64,000 nt of DNA, taken from the NCBI RefSeq assembly GCF_046250175.1, contig NZ_CP176468.1; one strand, 5' to 3'. A program made the position numbers and the translations under genes. This document shows positions 53,744 through 63,364 of the stretch, piece after piece; the first letter of the stretch is position 1, and every line of letters starts with the position of its first letter. The stretch comes from Psychromonas sp030397575. GTDB lineage: Bacteria; Pseudomonadota; Gammaproteobacteria; Enterobacterales; Psychromonadaceae. The notes below the pieces were generated by a model, which saw only the letters and a list, made by a program, of their open reading frames with translations, was not told the DNA's origin and did no database searches.

Positions 53744-55402
53744 TTAATGTTCTAATGCTCTGTATTTTTCACGTAAATTATTACGAATTGCGATAGCTGC
53801 TAAGTTTAGGCCGATAATCACTGTCACTAGTAAGAATGACGTTGCATAAACTAATGGACGTGCCGCTTCTACATTCGGGCTTTGGAAACCAACATCATAG
53901 ATATGGAAACCAAGGTGCATGAATTTTCTTTCTAAGTGCAAGTATGGGAAGTTGCCATCAACGGGTAATGTCGGTGCAATTTTTACCACCCCTACCAGCA
54001 TCAATGGTGCAACTTCACCGGCAGCACGTGCTACCGCTAAAATAAGACCTGTCATAATCGCAGGACTAGCCATTGGAATAACAATTCTCCATAGGGTTTC
54101 TGATTTTGTAGCACCTAGTGCTAATGAACCTTCACGTAATGTACTTGGAATGCGGCTTAAACCCTCTTCTGTTGATACAATCACAACAGGTAAAGTAAGT
54201 ATAGCCAATGTTAACGCTGCCCATAACACACCCGGTGAACCAAAAGTCGGTGATGGTAACGCTTCTGGGTAAAGTAGCTGATCGATACTGCCACCCAAGA
54301 TATAAACAAAGAAACCTAAACCAAATACACCGTATACAATTGAAGGTACACCCGATAAATTAATTACCGCGATACGAATGAATTTAGTGATACTGTTTTT
54401 ACCTGCATACTCATGTAAGTAGATAGCGGCAACTACACCAAATGGTGTCACAATGACCGCCATTAGCATCACCATGAATACCGTACCAAAGATAGCAGGA
54501 AAAACACCACCTTCTGTATTCGCTTCACGTGGGTCATCATGTACAAATTTGTAAACCTGGTGTAACCAATGACCTATCTTTTGTAAGAAGCTCATATCGT
54601 TTGGTTGATAAAAATCTAATACATAAGATAACGGCATGCTCACCGAGCGCCCTGTCATGTCTTTTACAACGACAGTATCGCGTTTAGCTTGGTCACGGTA
54701 ACCAAATAACTCATTCTCTAGGCCTAAGTATTCAGCACGTAATGCATCACTTTGTGCTTTAAACTCAGCAATTTTAGCCTCGGTTAATTCACCATCTAAT
54801 TCAACTTTACGTTGCTCTAGACGAATATTCGCTAGGTCATTATTGATTCGGCCAATATCACCGGTTAATAAATCGTGCTCTTTATCACGAAACTCAAGTG
54901 CTCGGTCTAATCGAACATGTAGCTCATCAATTAACTGATCTTTAGTAAGTGGTAAGGTTTGTTCACCCTCTTTCAACGCCTCTAGATATCCGTAGAAATT
55001 ACCATTTTTAGTACGTTCAAAGACCACAATATCATGTGCTACTTTTTTATCTTTAATATAAGTTTCTAGAATCCATTGGAAATCTAAATCAACATATTCA
55101 CGGTTACCAATTTTAAGTAAGAAGCGATCTAATGAATCAGCTTCATCTTCTAACCCAGTCACGCCACCATCGATCAGTTGTTGCTTTAATACATGTTCAG
55201 TATCGTAAATTTCACCGATTAATACCGACTTTTCTGCCTGCTGATTTTCAATTGAAAACTCATACACAGTGGCAGGCCAGAAGAAACTTAACCCTCTCCA
55301 ACCTATTAATAAAATTAACCCAATTACTGCGATTAAACTCAAACTTACAGCACCACCCGTCATCCAAATCCACGGTGTGCCTGATTTAAACCATTTACCC
55401 AT
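53744..55402 (-). CDS. pstA: Phosphate ABC transporter permease PstA (long form)
   Basis: The protein has 552 residues, against about 300 in E. coli. The extra N-terminal part (about 45-290) lies between the first membrane helix and the permease core and is charged and helical (DKEHDLLTGDIGRINNDLAN). The core has VVAAIYLHEYAGKNSITKFI, NLSGVPSIVYGVFGLGFFVY and the ATPase-contact loop EGSLALGATKSETLWRIVIP. Long forms are usual in marine gammaproteobacteria. GGAG lies nine bases before ATG. Confidence 0.93.
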   Translation of the reverse strand: MGKWFKSGTPWIWMTGGAVSLSLIAVIGLILLIGWRGLSFFWPATVYEFSIENQQAEKSVLIGEIYDTEHVLKQQLIDGGVTGLEDEADSLDRFLLKIGNREYVDLDFQWILETYIKDKKVAHDIVVFERTKNGNFYGYLEALKEGEQTLPLTKDQLIDELHVRLDRALEFRDKEHDLLTGDIGRINNDLANIRLEQRKVELDGELTEAKIAEFKAQSDALRAEYLGLENELFGYRDQAKRDTVVVKDMTGRSVSMPLSYVLDFYQPNDMSFLQKIGHWLHQVYKFVHDDPREANTEGGVFPAIFGTVFMVMLMAVIVTPFGVVAAIYLHEYAGKNSITKFIRIAVINLSGVPSIVYGVFGLGFFVYILGGSIDQLLYPEALPSPTFGSPGVLWAALTLAILTLPVVIVSTEEGLSRIPSTLREGSLALGATKSETLWRIVIPMASPAIMTGLILAVARAAGEVAPLMLVGVVKIAPTLPVDGNFPYLHLERKFMHLGFHIYDVGFQSPNVEAARPLVYATSFLLVTVIIGLNLAAIAIRNNLREKYRALEH

Positions 55403-55418
55403 AATAACTAACTCCTAT

Positions 55419-57644
55419 TTATAGGCTTGAATATTTTTCACGCAGACGCTGACGAACAAACTCAGCGACCGTGTTGAAGAAGAAGGTGAAGATAAACAGC
55501 ACAAATGCAGCAAGGAACAATACGCGATAATGTGAACTACCTACTTCTGACTCTGGCATTTCTACGGCGATGTTAGCCGATAACGTACGCATACCTTCGA
55601 ATATATTCCAATCCATAATAGGTGTGTTACCTGTTGCCATTAATACAATCATTGTTTCACCCACAGCACGTCCCATACCCATCATAACGGCAGAGAAAAT
55701 ACCTGGACTAGCAGTTAAAATAACCACTTTAGCCAATGTCTGCCAGCGCGTCGCACCTAATGCCAGTGAACCCATGGTTAAACTTTTAGGCACACTGAAA
55801 ATGGCATCTTCAGCAATTGAGAATATAGTTGGAATAACCGCAAAGCCCATCGCAATACCTACGATTAATGAGTTACGTTGGTCAAAGTTGATGCCTAGGT
55901 CATTGGTTAAGAAGACACGTGTATCTCCGTTAAATAACCATAACTCCAAGGTTTCACTAAAGGCCATTGAGAAGTAACCAGTCGCCACTAAGATAGGAAG
56001 TAGTACCAGTGGTAACACACCTTCACTGACTTTATCGCTCATTGATTTAGGTAAATTCGTCCAAATTATCGCAGCCACTAAAATACTGGCTGGTAAAGTA
56101 ATTAATAGAAGAATAATACCCGGTAACTGATTTTCAACGATTGGTGCTAACCATAGCCCTGCTAAGAAACCTAGGATAACCGTTGGTAATGCTTCCATGA
56201 TTTCAACGGTTGGTTTGATGTAAGAACGAATCCCCGGAGACATGAAGTATGCCGTGTAAATCGCCGCTGATATAGCAATAGGTACCGCAAATAACATGGC
56301 ATAAAAAGCAGCTTTGATAGTACCGAATGAAATAGGCACTAAACTCATTTTTGCTTCAAAATCATCACTTGCAGAGGTTGACTGCCAGATATATTGTGGC
56401 TCTGGATAACCCTCATACCAAACTTCCTGCCATAGTGCTGACCATGTAATTTCAGGATGTTCATTATCAACAGAGTACAGTTTGATAACGTCTTTATCTG
56501 ATACTAGAATTGCATTAGCACGTGGAGAGATAGCAATATTCAACGCACCTGCTTTAGAGATAGACTCAGTTAATAATTCAGTCTCACCTGTTGTATGGAA
56601 AATCGACAACTCACCTGCTTCAGTGGTTGTTAAGAATCCTTTACGGTAAAACTCAGGAACAATATGAGTCACTTTAGCTGGCGCTTTAAAATCACGAATA
56701 AAAGTAAATTCACGTTTATTTTCACCTAACACTTCGAACCACTGGCTAATCACACCATTTTCATTCGCTACTAATAATGAGCTTGCACCAGTAAGTAACT
56801 GAACATTATTAACGTTACTGCCTTTAGCATTCACTTTAAACGCCGACTCAATATGGATATCATCGGTATCACTAATGTCGTAGACCATTAGGTCATTAGC
56901 GCTACGTACAAATAATTTACGTAGATTAGGCGTTAACAATAACTGGTCAACCTTGTTTGGAAAACCGGGTAATGTAAATAACTCTTGAGACCATTCAACG
57001 TCACCCGTCATGAAGTTTTCTTCACCTGAGATGAGCATGTAGACACCTTCACCATCAGTATTTACCGCAGCAATACCCGCGTTCTCTTCGTTCATTTCAA
57101 AGGCTAAATGATGTAAAGGTTGTTGATTTTCTGAAACAACAAAAACATCTTCTCCCAAAGGAAAATCCAATTCAGGTGTAATTAAACGTTTATCATTTGG
57201 GTAGGTAGTTCCGAAACTAGGTTTAACTATTTTCACTTCACCTTTCATATTAGTTAACGCAAAAATGCCTTTTGCAGGCATTGTTTTAGTTATCTCGTTA
57301 GTATCTTCAAAGGCTTGATATTGGAGTAAAGTCTGACCTAAATCATCATCTCTCAAGGAATAAAACCGCAATAAACCTTGCTCATCCATTTGGTAAGCAA
57401 CTTCGTTTTGTTCATCTATACCCTGAGCATAAATAGGTGTCGCGTCTTTACGTTGAAAGGATTGGGTTTCTTCAATACTTACCGGCGCAAAAATAGGTAA
57501 AACCACGTATAAAAGGTACCCGAAAATTAGCAACAACGTGACCAGCACTAACGAGCCGCCTGTTGTTACCCCATATTTGACTAATTTATCCTTAACCACT
57601 CGCTTTTTATTCGCTTGTAGCGTGGTCGCTAAATCACGTTCCAT
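55419..57644 (-). CDS. pstC: Phosphate ABC transporter permease PstC (long form)
   Basis: The protein has 741 residues. A first membrane helix (about 29-53) is followed by a large periplasmic, beta-propeller-like insert (about 60-430), then the permease core with EIMEALPTVILGFLAGLWLA and the loop MGSLALGATRWQTLAKVVIL. It is the first gene of the operon; a Pho box lies 47 nt upstream. No pstS is adjacent, so the binding protein must come from another locus. Confidence 0.93.
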   Translation of the reverse strand: MERDLATTLQANKKRVVKDKLVKYGVTTGGSLVLVTLLLIFGYLLYVVLPIFAPVSIEETQSFQRKDATPIYAQGIDEQNEVAYQMDEQGLLRFYSLRDDDLGQTLLQYQAFEDTNEITKTMPAKGIFALTNMKGEVKIVKPSFGTTYPNDKRLITPELDFPLGEDVFVVSENQQPLHHLAFEMNEENAGIAAVNTDGEGVYMLISGEENFMTGDVEWSQELFTLPGFPNKVDQLLLTPNLRKLFVRSANDLMVYDISDTDDIHIESAFKVNAKGSNVNNVQLLTGASSLLVANENGVISQWFEVLGENKREFTFIRDFKAPAKVTHIVPEFYRKGFLTTTEAGELSIFHTTGETELLTESISKAGALNIAISPRANAILVSDKDVIKLYSVDNEHPEITWSALWQEVWYEGYPEPQYIWQSTSASDDFEAKMSLVPISFGTIKAAFYAMLFAVPIAISAAIYTAYFMSPGIRSYIKPTVEIMEALPTVILGFLAGLWLAPIVENQLPGIILLLITLPASILVAAIIWTNLPKSMSDKVSEGVLPLVLLPILVATGYFSMAFSETLELWLFNGDTRVFLTNDLGINFDQRNSLIVGIAMGFAVIPTIFSIAEDAIFSVPKSLTMGSLALGATRWQTLAKVVILTASPGIFSAVMMGMGRAVGETMIVLMATGNTPIMDWNIFEGMRTLSANIAVEMPESEVGSSHYRVLFLAAFVLFIFTFFFNTVAEFVRQRLREKYSSL

Positions 57645-57690
57645 TTACTATCTCCAACATAATTGATGGCGAAGATTATATTTCTCTTTT

Positions 57691-57708
57691 GTGACAGTTA
57701 TATTACAG
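57691..57708 (-). promoter_or_regulatory. Pho box (PhoB site) for pstC-pstA-pstB-phoU
   Basis: On the minus strand CTGTAATATAACTGTCAC matches the consensus CTGTCATAWAWCTGTCAY at 16 of 18 positions, in the correct orientation 47 nt before pstC. A further CTGTCAT lies on the opposite strand at 57,709-57,715. PhoB induction under phosphate starvation is expected. Confidence 0.8.
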
Positions 57709-58006
57709 CTGTCATATTCCTGCTATTTAAAAGAGACAAACGAATAAGATAGGTTAAATTATATATAGGAGTGTTAAATTAAGAGGTTTGTTCTCGTAAT
57801 TATATTAAATCAGTGCGCTAGATTTTGCTCAGAAAAAATGGCTTACTTTAAAACATTTCGAAGATTGATTTTCTTCATCGCCTGTTGAACAATCGACGAA
57901 AAGATATTAGTTGCTGGGGTTGGTATTAATGAAGTGTAAAGGCAAATTTTAGACAAAAAAAAGGAGACATAAATGCCTCCCCTTCAATACAGTTAATCAA
58001 TAATGA
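57709..58006. other. Gap between pst promoter and rplT, with terminator
   Basis: This region of about 300 bp holds the rplT terminator at 57,955-57,980 and, in the rest (57,720-57,950), AT-rich sequence in which I see no gene or RNA. Confidence 0.5.
57955..57980 (-). terminator. Terminator after rplT
   Basis: On the minus strand GGAGGCAT-TT-ATGTCTCC (57,963-57,980, one G-T pair) is followed by eight T (57,955-57,962). It closes the thrS-infC-rpmI-rplT operon. Confidence 0.85.
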
Positions 58007-58363
58007 TTAAGCTAGCGCTTTTTTAGCAACTTCTACTAAATGTGCAAATGTTGCTTTATCAAATACAGCAATATCAGCTAAGATCTTACGATCGATTTCA
58101 ACAGAAGCCTTTTTAAGACCATTGATGAAACGGCTGTAAGATAATCCGCTTAAACGAGATGCAGCGTTAATACGTGCAATCCATAGTTGACGGAACTGAC
58201 GTTTACGTTGACGACGGTCACGGTAAGCGTATTGACCAGCTTTAGTTACTGCTTGAACTGCTACGCGATAAACACGTGAGCGAGCTCCGTAATAACCTTT
58301 AGCTTGTTTTAAGACTTTTTTATGGCGTGCACGAGCTTGTACACCGCGTTTTACTCTTGGCAT
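58007..58363 (-). CDS. rplT: 50S ribosomal protein L20
   Basis: The protein has 118 residues, very basic: MPRVKRGVQARARHKKVLKQ and RDRRQRKRQFRQLWIARINA are standard L20 sequence. It binds 23S rRNA early in assembly and in relatives represses its own operon. 16 nt after rpmI. Confidence 0.98.
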   Translation of the reverse strand: MPRVKRGVQARARHKKVLKQAKGYYGARSRVYRVAVQAVTKAGQYAYRDRRQRKRQFRQLWIARINAASRLSGLSYSRFINGLKKASVEIDRKILADIAVFDKATFAHLVEVAKKALA

Positions 58364-58379
58364 TTTATATATTCCTTAC

Positions 58380-58577
58380 TTAAGCGAATGGTAACATTCT
58401 GTTAATACTAGGTACGTCTACTTTTGCTACCATGCTTTGAGCACGTAGGTGGCGTTTACGTTTAGTAGATTTCTTAGTAAGGATATGACGTAAGTGAGAT
58501 TGCTTACGTTTAAAACCACCAGAAGCAGTCTTTTTAAAGCGCTTTGCAGCACCTTTGTTAGATTTCATTTTAGGCAT
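58380..58577 (-). CDS. rpmI: 50S ribosomal protein L35
   Basis: The protein has 65 residues: MPKMKSNKGAAKRFKKTASG and HLRHILTKKSTKRKRHLR are diagnostic of L35. A 97-nt leader separates it from infC; in E. coli the matching region is where L20 represses translation, and an AAGGC/GCCTT long-range pairing is possible here. Confidence 0.98.
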   Translation of the reverse strand: MPKMKSNKGAAKRFKKTASGGFKRKQSHLRHILTKKSTKRKRHLRAQSMVAKVDVPSINRMLPFA

Positions 58578-58674
58578 TGCGAACTCCGCATTGTTAAAAT
58601 ATTTAAATTAAACCAGTAAGGCGAGTAAATAATGTGAATACTTTCATATTCGCACTTCAATACTTCTTTATGCC

Positions 58675-59217
58675 TTAGCTAGCACGTTTAGGGCCAAGTA
58701 CCATCACCATTTGACGACCTTCCAACTTAGGGAAAGATTCGACAGTCGAGATTTCTACTAAATCGTTTTTAACGCGATTTAATAATTCCATCCCAAGTGA
58801 TTGATGCGCCATTTCACGACCACGAAAACGTAGCGTTACTTTGGCTTTGTTACCCTCTTCAAGAAAGCGAACCAGGCTGCGTAGTTTTACCTGATAGTCG
58901 CCATCATCAGTCCCAGGACGGAATTTTATTTCCTTCAACTGAACCTGTTTCTGATTCTTCCGTTGTTCTTTAACGGATTTACTCTTTTCAAAGAGAAATT
59001 TGCCATAGTTCATGATGCGACAAACTGGCGGCTCAGCGTTTGGACTGATTTCAACTAAATCCAGATCTGCTTCAAATGCCATATCTTTAGCTTCTTCTAA
59101 AGAAACAATACCAACAGGTTTGCCTTCTGCGTCAGAAAGACGTACTTCAGTACCAGTTATTTCATCGTTTAAACGATGTTTGTTGCCCGTTTGCGGGGCT
59201 TTTTTTGCACCTTTTAT
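58675..59217 (-). CDS. infC: Translation initiation factor IF-3, likely AUA start
   Basis: The product has 180 residues if the start is the ATA at 59,217 (KGAKKAPQTGNKHRLNDEI follows, lining up with the E. coli N-terminus MKGGKR). GGAGG lies 8 nt before it (59,230-59,226). The frame also has a TTG at 59,232, but that TTG precedes the GGAGG directly and has no ribosome site of its own. IF-3 domains are clear: EISPNAEPPVCRIMNYGKFL, then KEIKFRPGTDDGDYQVKLRS and LRFRGREMAHQ. It discriminates against non-standard start codons, and this is how infC limits itself in E. coli (AUU). 25 nt after the thrS stop. Confidence 0.93.
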   Translation of the reverse strand: MKGAKKAPQTGNKHRLNDEITGTEVRLSDAEGKPVGIVSLEEAKDMAFEADLDLVEISPNAEPPVCRIMNYGKFLFEKSKSVKEQRKNQKQVQLKEIKFRPGTDDGDYQVKLRSLVRFLEEGNKAKVTLRFRGREMAHQSLGMELLNRVKNDLVEISTVESFPKLEGRQMVMVLGPKRAS

Positions 59218-59242
59218 AACAAATTCCTCCAAGTAATTAATG

Positions 59243-61150
59243 TTATGAGCGGGAGATGATTTCTTGTTTCACATGGTCGATGAAATTATCAACCTGCATT
59301 TTACCAAGGTCATCACCCTTACGTGTTCTTACTGCTACTTCGTTCGCTTCAACCTCTTGGTCGCCGATTACGAGTAAGTATGGAACACGCTTTAATGTAT
59401 GCTCGCGGATTTTAAAGCCTATCTTCTCATTTCTCAAGTCCGAAATGGCTCTAATACCCATTTTTTTCATTTTATTGACTACTTCTGTAACAAAATCAGA
59501 CTGTTTATCAGTAATATTCATTACAACCACCTGTTGAGGTGATAACCAAGTTGGATAAATACCCGCATACTCTTCTGTTAAAATACCGATGAAACGTTCT
59601 AAAGAACCTAAAATCGCTCGGTGAATCATAACAGGCGTATGACGTTCGTTATCTTCGCCCACATAAGTGGCGTCTAAACGACCTGGCATTGAGAAGTCTA
59701 ACTGTATTGTACCACATTGCCACGCACGACCTAAACAATCATATAAAGTAAATTCGATTTTTGGACCATAGAAAGCACCCTCTCCTGGTAAATACTCGAA
59801 TTTAACACCATTTTCATCTAGTGCATGTGCTAATGCTGCTTCAGATTTATCCCATGTTGCATCATCACCAACACGTTTTTCTGGGCGAGTAGATAACTTA
59901 ACCACAATATCTTCAAATCCGAATGTTTTATAACATTCAAATACCATATTGATACAAGCAGATACTTCTTCAAGAATTTGTTCTTCTGTACAGAAGATAT
60001 GTGCATCATCCTGTGTAAAACCACGAACACGCATTAATCCGTGTAAAGAACCCGACGGCTCGTTACGATGACATGAACCAAATTCAGATAAACGCAATGG
60101 TAAGTCACGGTATGACTTTAGACCTTGATTAAAGATTTGAACATGGCCAGGACAGTTCATAGGCTTGATTGCGTAATCACGGTTTTCACTACAAGTACAG
60201 AACATGCCGTCTTTGTATTTATCCCAGTGACCAGACTTTTCCCATAATGAACGGTCTAAAATTTGTGGTGCTTTTACTTCTTGGTAACCAAAGGCAACGG
60301 TTTGTTCACGAATATAGCTTTCTAGCTCACGGAAAATAGTCCAACCGTTTGGATGCCAGAACACCATACCCGGTGCTTCTTCTTGCATATGGTAAAGGTC
60401 TAACTGCTTACCAATTTTGCGGTGATCACGTTTTGCAGCTTCTTCAAGACGTTTTAAGTAAGCATTTAGCTGTTTTTTATCCGCCCAAGCCGTTCCGTAA
60501 ATACGCTGTAGCATTTTGTTGTCTGCATCGGCACGCCAGTATGCGCCTGACACTTTCATCAATTTAAACCATTGACTAAATTTCATCATTGGAACGTGTG
60601 GTCCACGACACATATCGATATATTCTTCGTGGTGGTATAAACCAGGACGATCATCTTTATCAATACCTTCAAGAATCTCTAATTTGTATGGTTCATTACG
60701 TTCTTTAAATACAGCGATAGCTTCATCAACGCTTACTTTCTTTTTCACAACGTTATAATTAGTTTTCACTAACTGTTGCATGCGTTTTTCAATTTTTGCT
60801 AACTCTTCATCATTAATGGTTACGTCTAGATCAACATCGTAGTAGAAACCGTTATCAATGGTAGGACCGATTGCCATTTTTGCTTCAGGGTACAATTGTT
60901 TAATTGCATGCCCCAATAAATGAGCACATGAATGACGTAATATTTCTAAACCTTCATCATCTTTACTGGTGATGATCGCCACTTCAGCATCGGTTTCAAT
61001 AGGATCACAAGCGTCAACAAGTTGACCATTAACGCGACCAGCGATACAAGCTTTTGCTAAGCCTGGGCCGATATCTGCAGCGATTTCCATTATAGAAGTA
61101 GTGTTGTCGAATTGACGTTGATTTCCATCGGGAAGAGTAATAATTGGCAT
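59243..61150 (-). CDS. thrS: Threonyl-tRNA synthetase
   Basis: The product has 635 residues from ATG 61,150, with GAGGA seven bases upstream; the 13 codons before it are not conserved-looking. TGS domain (MPIITLPDGNQRQFD), editing domain with HSCAHLLGHAIKQLYP, class II motif 2 region FGSCHRNEPSGSLHGLMRVR, zinc ligand NCPGH, and motif 3 GSLERFIGILTEEY. It charges tRNA-Thr. It heads thrS-infC-rpmI-rplT. Confidence 0.97.
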   Translation of the reverse strand: MPIITLPDGNQRQFDNTTSIMEIAADIGPGLAKACIAGRVNGQLVDACDPIETDAEVAIITSKDDEGLEILRHSCAHLLGHAIKQLYPEAKMAIGPTIDNGFYYDVDLDVTINDEELAKIEKRMQQLVKTNYNVVKKKVSVDEAIAVFKERNEPYKLEILEGIDKDDRPGLYHHEEYIDMCRGPHVPMMKFSQWFKLMKVSGAYWRADADNKMLQRIYGTAWADKKQLNAYLKRLEEAAKRDHRKIGKQLDLYHMQEEAPGMVFWHPNGWTIFRELESYIREQTVAFGYQEVKAPQILDRSLWEKSGHWDKYKDGMFCTCSENRDYAIKPMNCPGHVQIFNQGLKSYRDLPLRLSEFGSCHRNEPSGSLHGLMRVRGFTQDDAHIFCTEEQILEEVSACINMVFECYKTFGFEDIVVKLSTRPEKRVGDDATWDKSEAALAHALDENGVKFEYLPGEGAFYGPKIEFTLYDCLGRAWQCGTIQLDFSMPGRLDATYVGEDNERHTPVMIHRAILGSLERFIGILTEEYAGIYPTWLSPQQVVVMNITDKQSDFVTEVVNKMKKMGIRAISDLRNEKIGFKIREHTLKRVPYLLVIGDQEVEANEVAVRTRKGDDLGKMQVDNFIDHVKQEIISRS

Positions 61151-61397
61151 GCTAATTTCCTCACAGTGATGCTTCCAACCAAAAAGCATATGTATTTTAG
61201 TAATTTAAAACGAGCAGGCATTCTAGACAAATAATAAGCATATTAAAAGCCTGAATTAGCCTTATCGCAAAAGTTTAACCGCAGAAATAGTAAATAAATT
61301 AAGTCTTCGCTCTTATCTTATATTTTTGGTAGTGTTGAGACTGATACATACTAATAATGTTTAATGTCCGAATAGTTTTTTATGGAAGGTCATGCAC

Positions 61398-62279
61398 ATG
61401 ATAAATGTTTCTGTTTCTGCCGTTATTCCTGCGTACAACCGCCCAGACTATTTAGAAAGCGCGATTAAAAGCGTATTGAGCCAAACCTACCCTATTACAG
61501 AAATTATCATTGTTGATGATTGTTCAACCACTGATCTACTACCTGTTATTTCAGCTTTTGAAGACAAGCGAATTCATTATCATAAATCGACTAAAAACAT
61601 GGGTAATGGTTATTCTAGGAACCAAGGTACTAAATTAGCCAAAGGTGAATGGATAGCTTATTTAGATGACGACGATATTTGGTTTGACAATAAAATTGAA
61701 TTACAAATAAAAGCGATTGAAAAATATAAGTGTATCGCATGTTTATCTTCACTAGAGCATTTAGAGACAGGAAAAATACATCAACCGAATGTCGGTGAAT
61801 TTGTAGAAGATAAACAGCTCCGACTAGGTAACCTATATTGTGGCACGTCAGGGCTGATTGTTTCTAAAGCAGCAATACTTCCTTTGCTCTTTGATGAAAC
61901 GCTAAAGTGTGGAGTAGATTGGGATATCTATATACGACTTAATCAGGTCGGTAAAATTCACTATTTACATCAACCTTTATTTTATTATCGACAAGGTAAC
62001 CACAGTGGAATAATAAGTAGCTTAACTAAACTTAATATTGAAAACTATGAGTCTAGACTAACAGCGATTAAGAAACATCGTCATTGGTTGGGAGAGCATA
62101 AATATAAAAAAAGACTCGCAAAGCAAATTTTATATTACGCATTTTCAAAACCTAAGCCTCAAGATTGGATTTATTACTCTATTAGAGAAGCGGGTCTATC
62201 TGCTACTTTAAATGTCATAGTCAAAAAGTGTTATGAAAAAATAAAAACAAAATTGGGCTTTACAAGTAAGCTTGTTTGA
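61398..62279 (+). CDS. Family 2 glycosyltransferase
   Basis: The product has 293 residues from ATG 61,398; GGAAGG is 8 nt before this ATG but only 2 nt before the ATG at 61,392. GT-A fold: VSAVIPAYNRPDYLESAIKS, IIIVDDCSTTD, and the metal-binding YLDDDDIWF (about 94-102). CGVDWDIYIRLNQVG follows. No membrane segment is seen. It transfers a sugar to an unknown acceptor, likely surface polysaccharide; it stands alone with no polysaccharide cluster nearby. Confidence 0.85.
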   Translation: MINVSVSAVIPAYNRPDYLESAIKSVLSQTYPITEIIIVDDCSTTDLLPVISAFEDKRIHYHKSTKNMGNGYSRNQGTKLAKGEWIAYLDDDDIWFDNKIELQIKAIEKYKCIACLSSLEHLETGKIHQPNVGEFVEDKQLRLGNLYCGTSGLIVSKAAILPLLFDETLKCGVDWDIYIRLNQVGKIHYLHQPLFYYRQGNHSGIISSLTKLNIENYESRLTAIKKHRHWLGEHKYKKRLAKQILYYAFSKPKPQDWIYYSIREAGLSATLNVIVKKCYEKIKTKLGFTSKLV

Positions 62280-62316
62280 TAAATCAGAAGTTGATATTTA
62301 ACTCATCAAATACCGA

Positions 62317-62580
62317 TTAACCTTCTGCTTCAGAAGTCTTTTCAGTACCAAAGTTATTACCTTTGAATAGGCTTTGTACTATATCTTTATTACTCGCTAT
62401 GTATAGACCTAGCTCTTCCAGTTGCTGATCATCCAATGAGACTGGACTATCACTTAGAAATAATGCGATTTGATCAGCGCTATCTAGCATCTTATCGTAT
62501 GCATCGGCTTCTTTCTTACTGGTAAAGGTCATTTTTTCAACACCCTTTCTTTCTACAATGTATTTAATGATGACTGCCAC
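62317..62580 (-). CDS. yebG: YebG-family DNA-damage-inducible protein
   Basis: The protein has 87 residues, matching E. coli YebG in length and in the N-terminus (MAVIIKYIVERKGVEKMTFT, then SKKEADAYDKMLD). YebG is SOS-regulated; its biochemical role is not settled. It ends convergent to the glycosyltransferase gene. A degenerate LexA-like half site lies upstream. Confidence 0.92.
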   Translation of the reverse strand: MAVIIKYIVERKGVEKMTFTSKKEADAYDKMLDSADQIALFLSDSPVSLDDQQLEELGLYIASNKDIVQSLFKGNNFGTEKTSEAEG

Positions 62581-62670
62581 GGTGGCCTCTTTGTTATAAC
62601 AATTAAAGATGGTTTATGCCCATACTCACTTTAATTCTGTAGTCAATATGGACACAGCAAAATAACATGG

Positions 62671-62684
62671 GTATACATACAGTA
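62671..62684 (-). promoter_or_regulatory. Degenerate LexA-like half site upstream of yebG
   Basis: On the minus strand TACTGTATGTATAC matches the first half of the LexA consensus (TACTGTATATATAT) well, but the second half lacks ACAG. It lies about 90 nt before yebG and could be a weak SOS box. Confidence 0.3.
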
Positions 62685-62770
62685 CTACTTGTACTTTAAG
62701 AATGCAAATTTTGTCATCTTATATTTAGTTTGCTATCTTATTCAGTATCTCAAATTACTGATAAGTAAGT

Positions 62771-63364
62771 ATGAATACAATTATTTGTAGGCACTGCGAC
62801 CTAGTCTCAGAACGCCCTGTTTTAACAAAGGGTTATGTTGCCAAATGTGCTCGTTGTCAACACACTTTGTATAAAGCGAAAGCCGCTAATGCCAAGAAAA
62901 TATTAGCCTTAGCACTCACGGCATTATTACTTGCTCCTCCCGCTTTTTCATTCTCTTTAGTTTCCGTGCATTTACTCGGAGTGACTGAACAAACTAACTT
63001 ATTACAAGGGGCATTATTATTAATAGATTTTGCGCCTATTGTCGCTTTTGTAGTTATTTTTTGTGCCGTAGTCGCTCCTGTGCTACTTGCGGCTTGTATG
63101 TGTTTTAGCAGCGCTTGTATTGTATTAAATAAGCGCCCTCGCTTATTAAGTCCAGTGCTTAAAATGACCAGTCTACTCATTCACTGGTCTATGTTAGAAG
63201 TCTACATCGTCAGCTTCATGGTCGCCCTGTTCAAACTAAATAGTTATGCTGATCTCTACTACGATAATGGACTATTCTTTTTAGTCGCTTTGTTAATTCT
63301 TAACATGAGTATGATATGTGAATACAGCAATGCTTATTATTGGGACTTCTTAACCAATGAATAA
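62771..63364 (+). CDS. PqiA-family membrane protein, first half
   Basis: The protein has 197 residues. An N-terminal zinc-ribbon-like motif (CRHCDLVSERP...CARCQHTLY, about 6-37) precedes four hydrophobic segments. WSMLEVYIVSFMVALFKL carries the conserved PqiA W-S-M-x-D/E-V pattern. E. coli PqiA/YebS (LetA) is about 420 residues with two such units; here the units are separate genes. These proteins partner with MCE proteins (PqiB, YebT) in lipid transport across the envelope. Overlaps the next gene by 8 nt. Confidence 0.85.
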   Translation: MNTIICRHCDLVSERPVLTKGYVAKCARCQHTLYKAKAANAKKILALALTALLLAPPAFSFSLVSVHLLGVTEQTNLLQGALLLIDFAPIVAFVVIFCAVVAPVLLAACMCFSSACIVLNKRPRLLSPVLKMTSLLIHWSMLEVYIVSFMVALFKLNSYADLYYDNGLFFLVALLILNMSMICEYSNAYYWDFLTNE

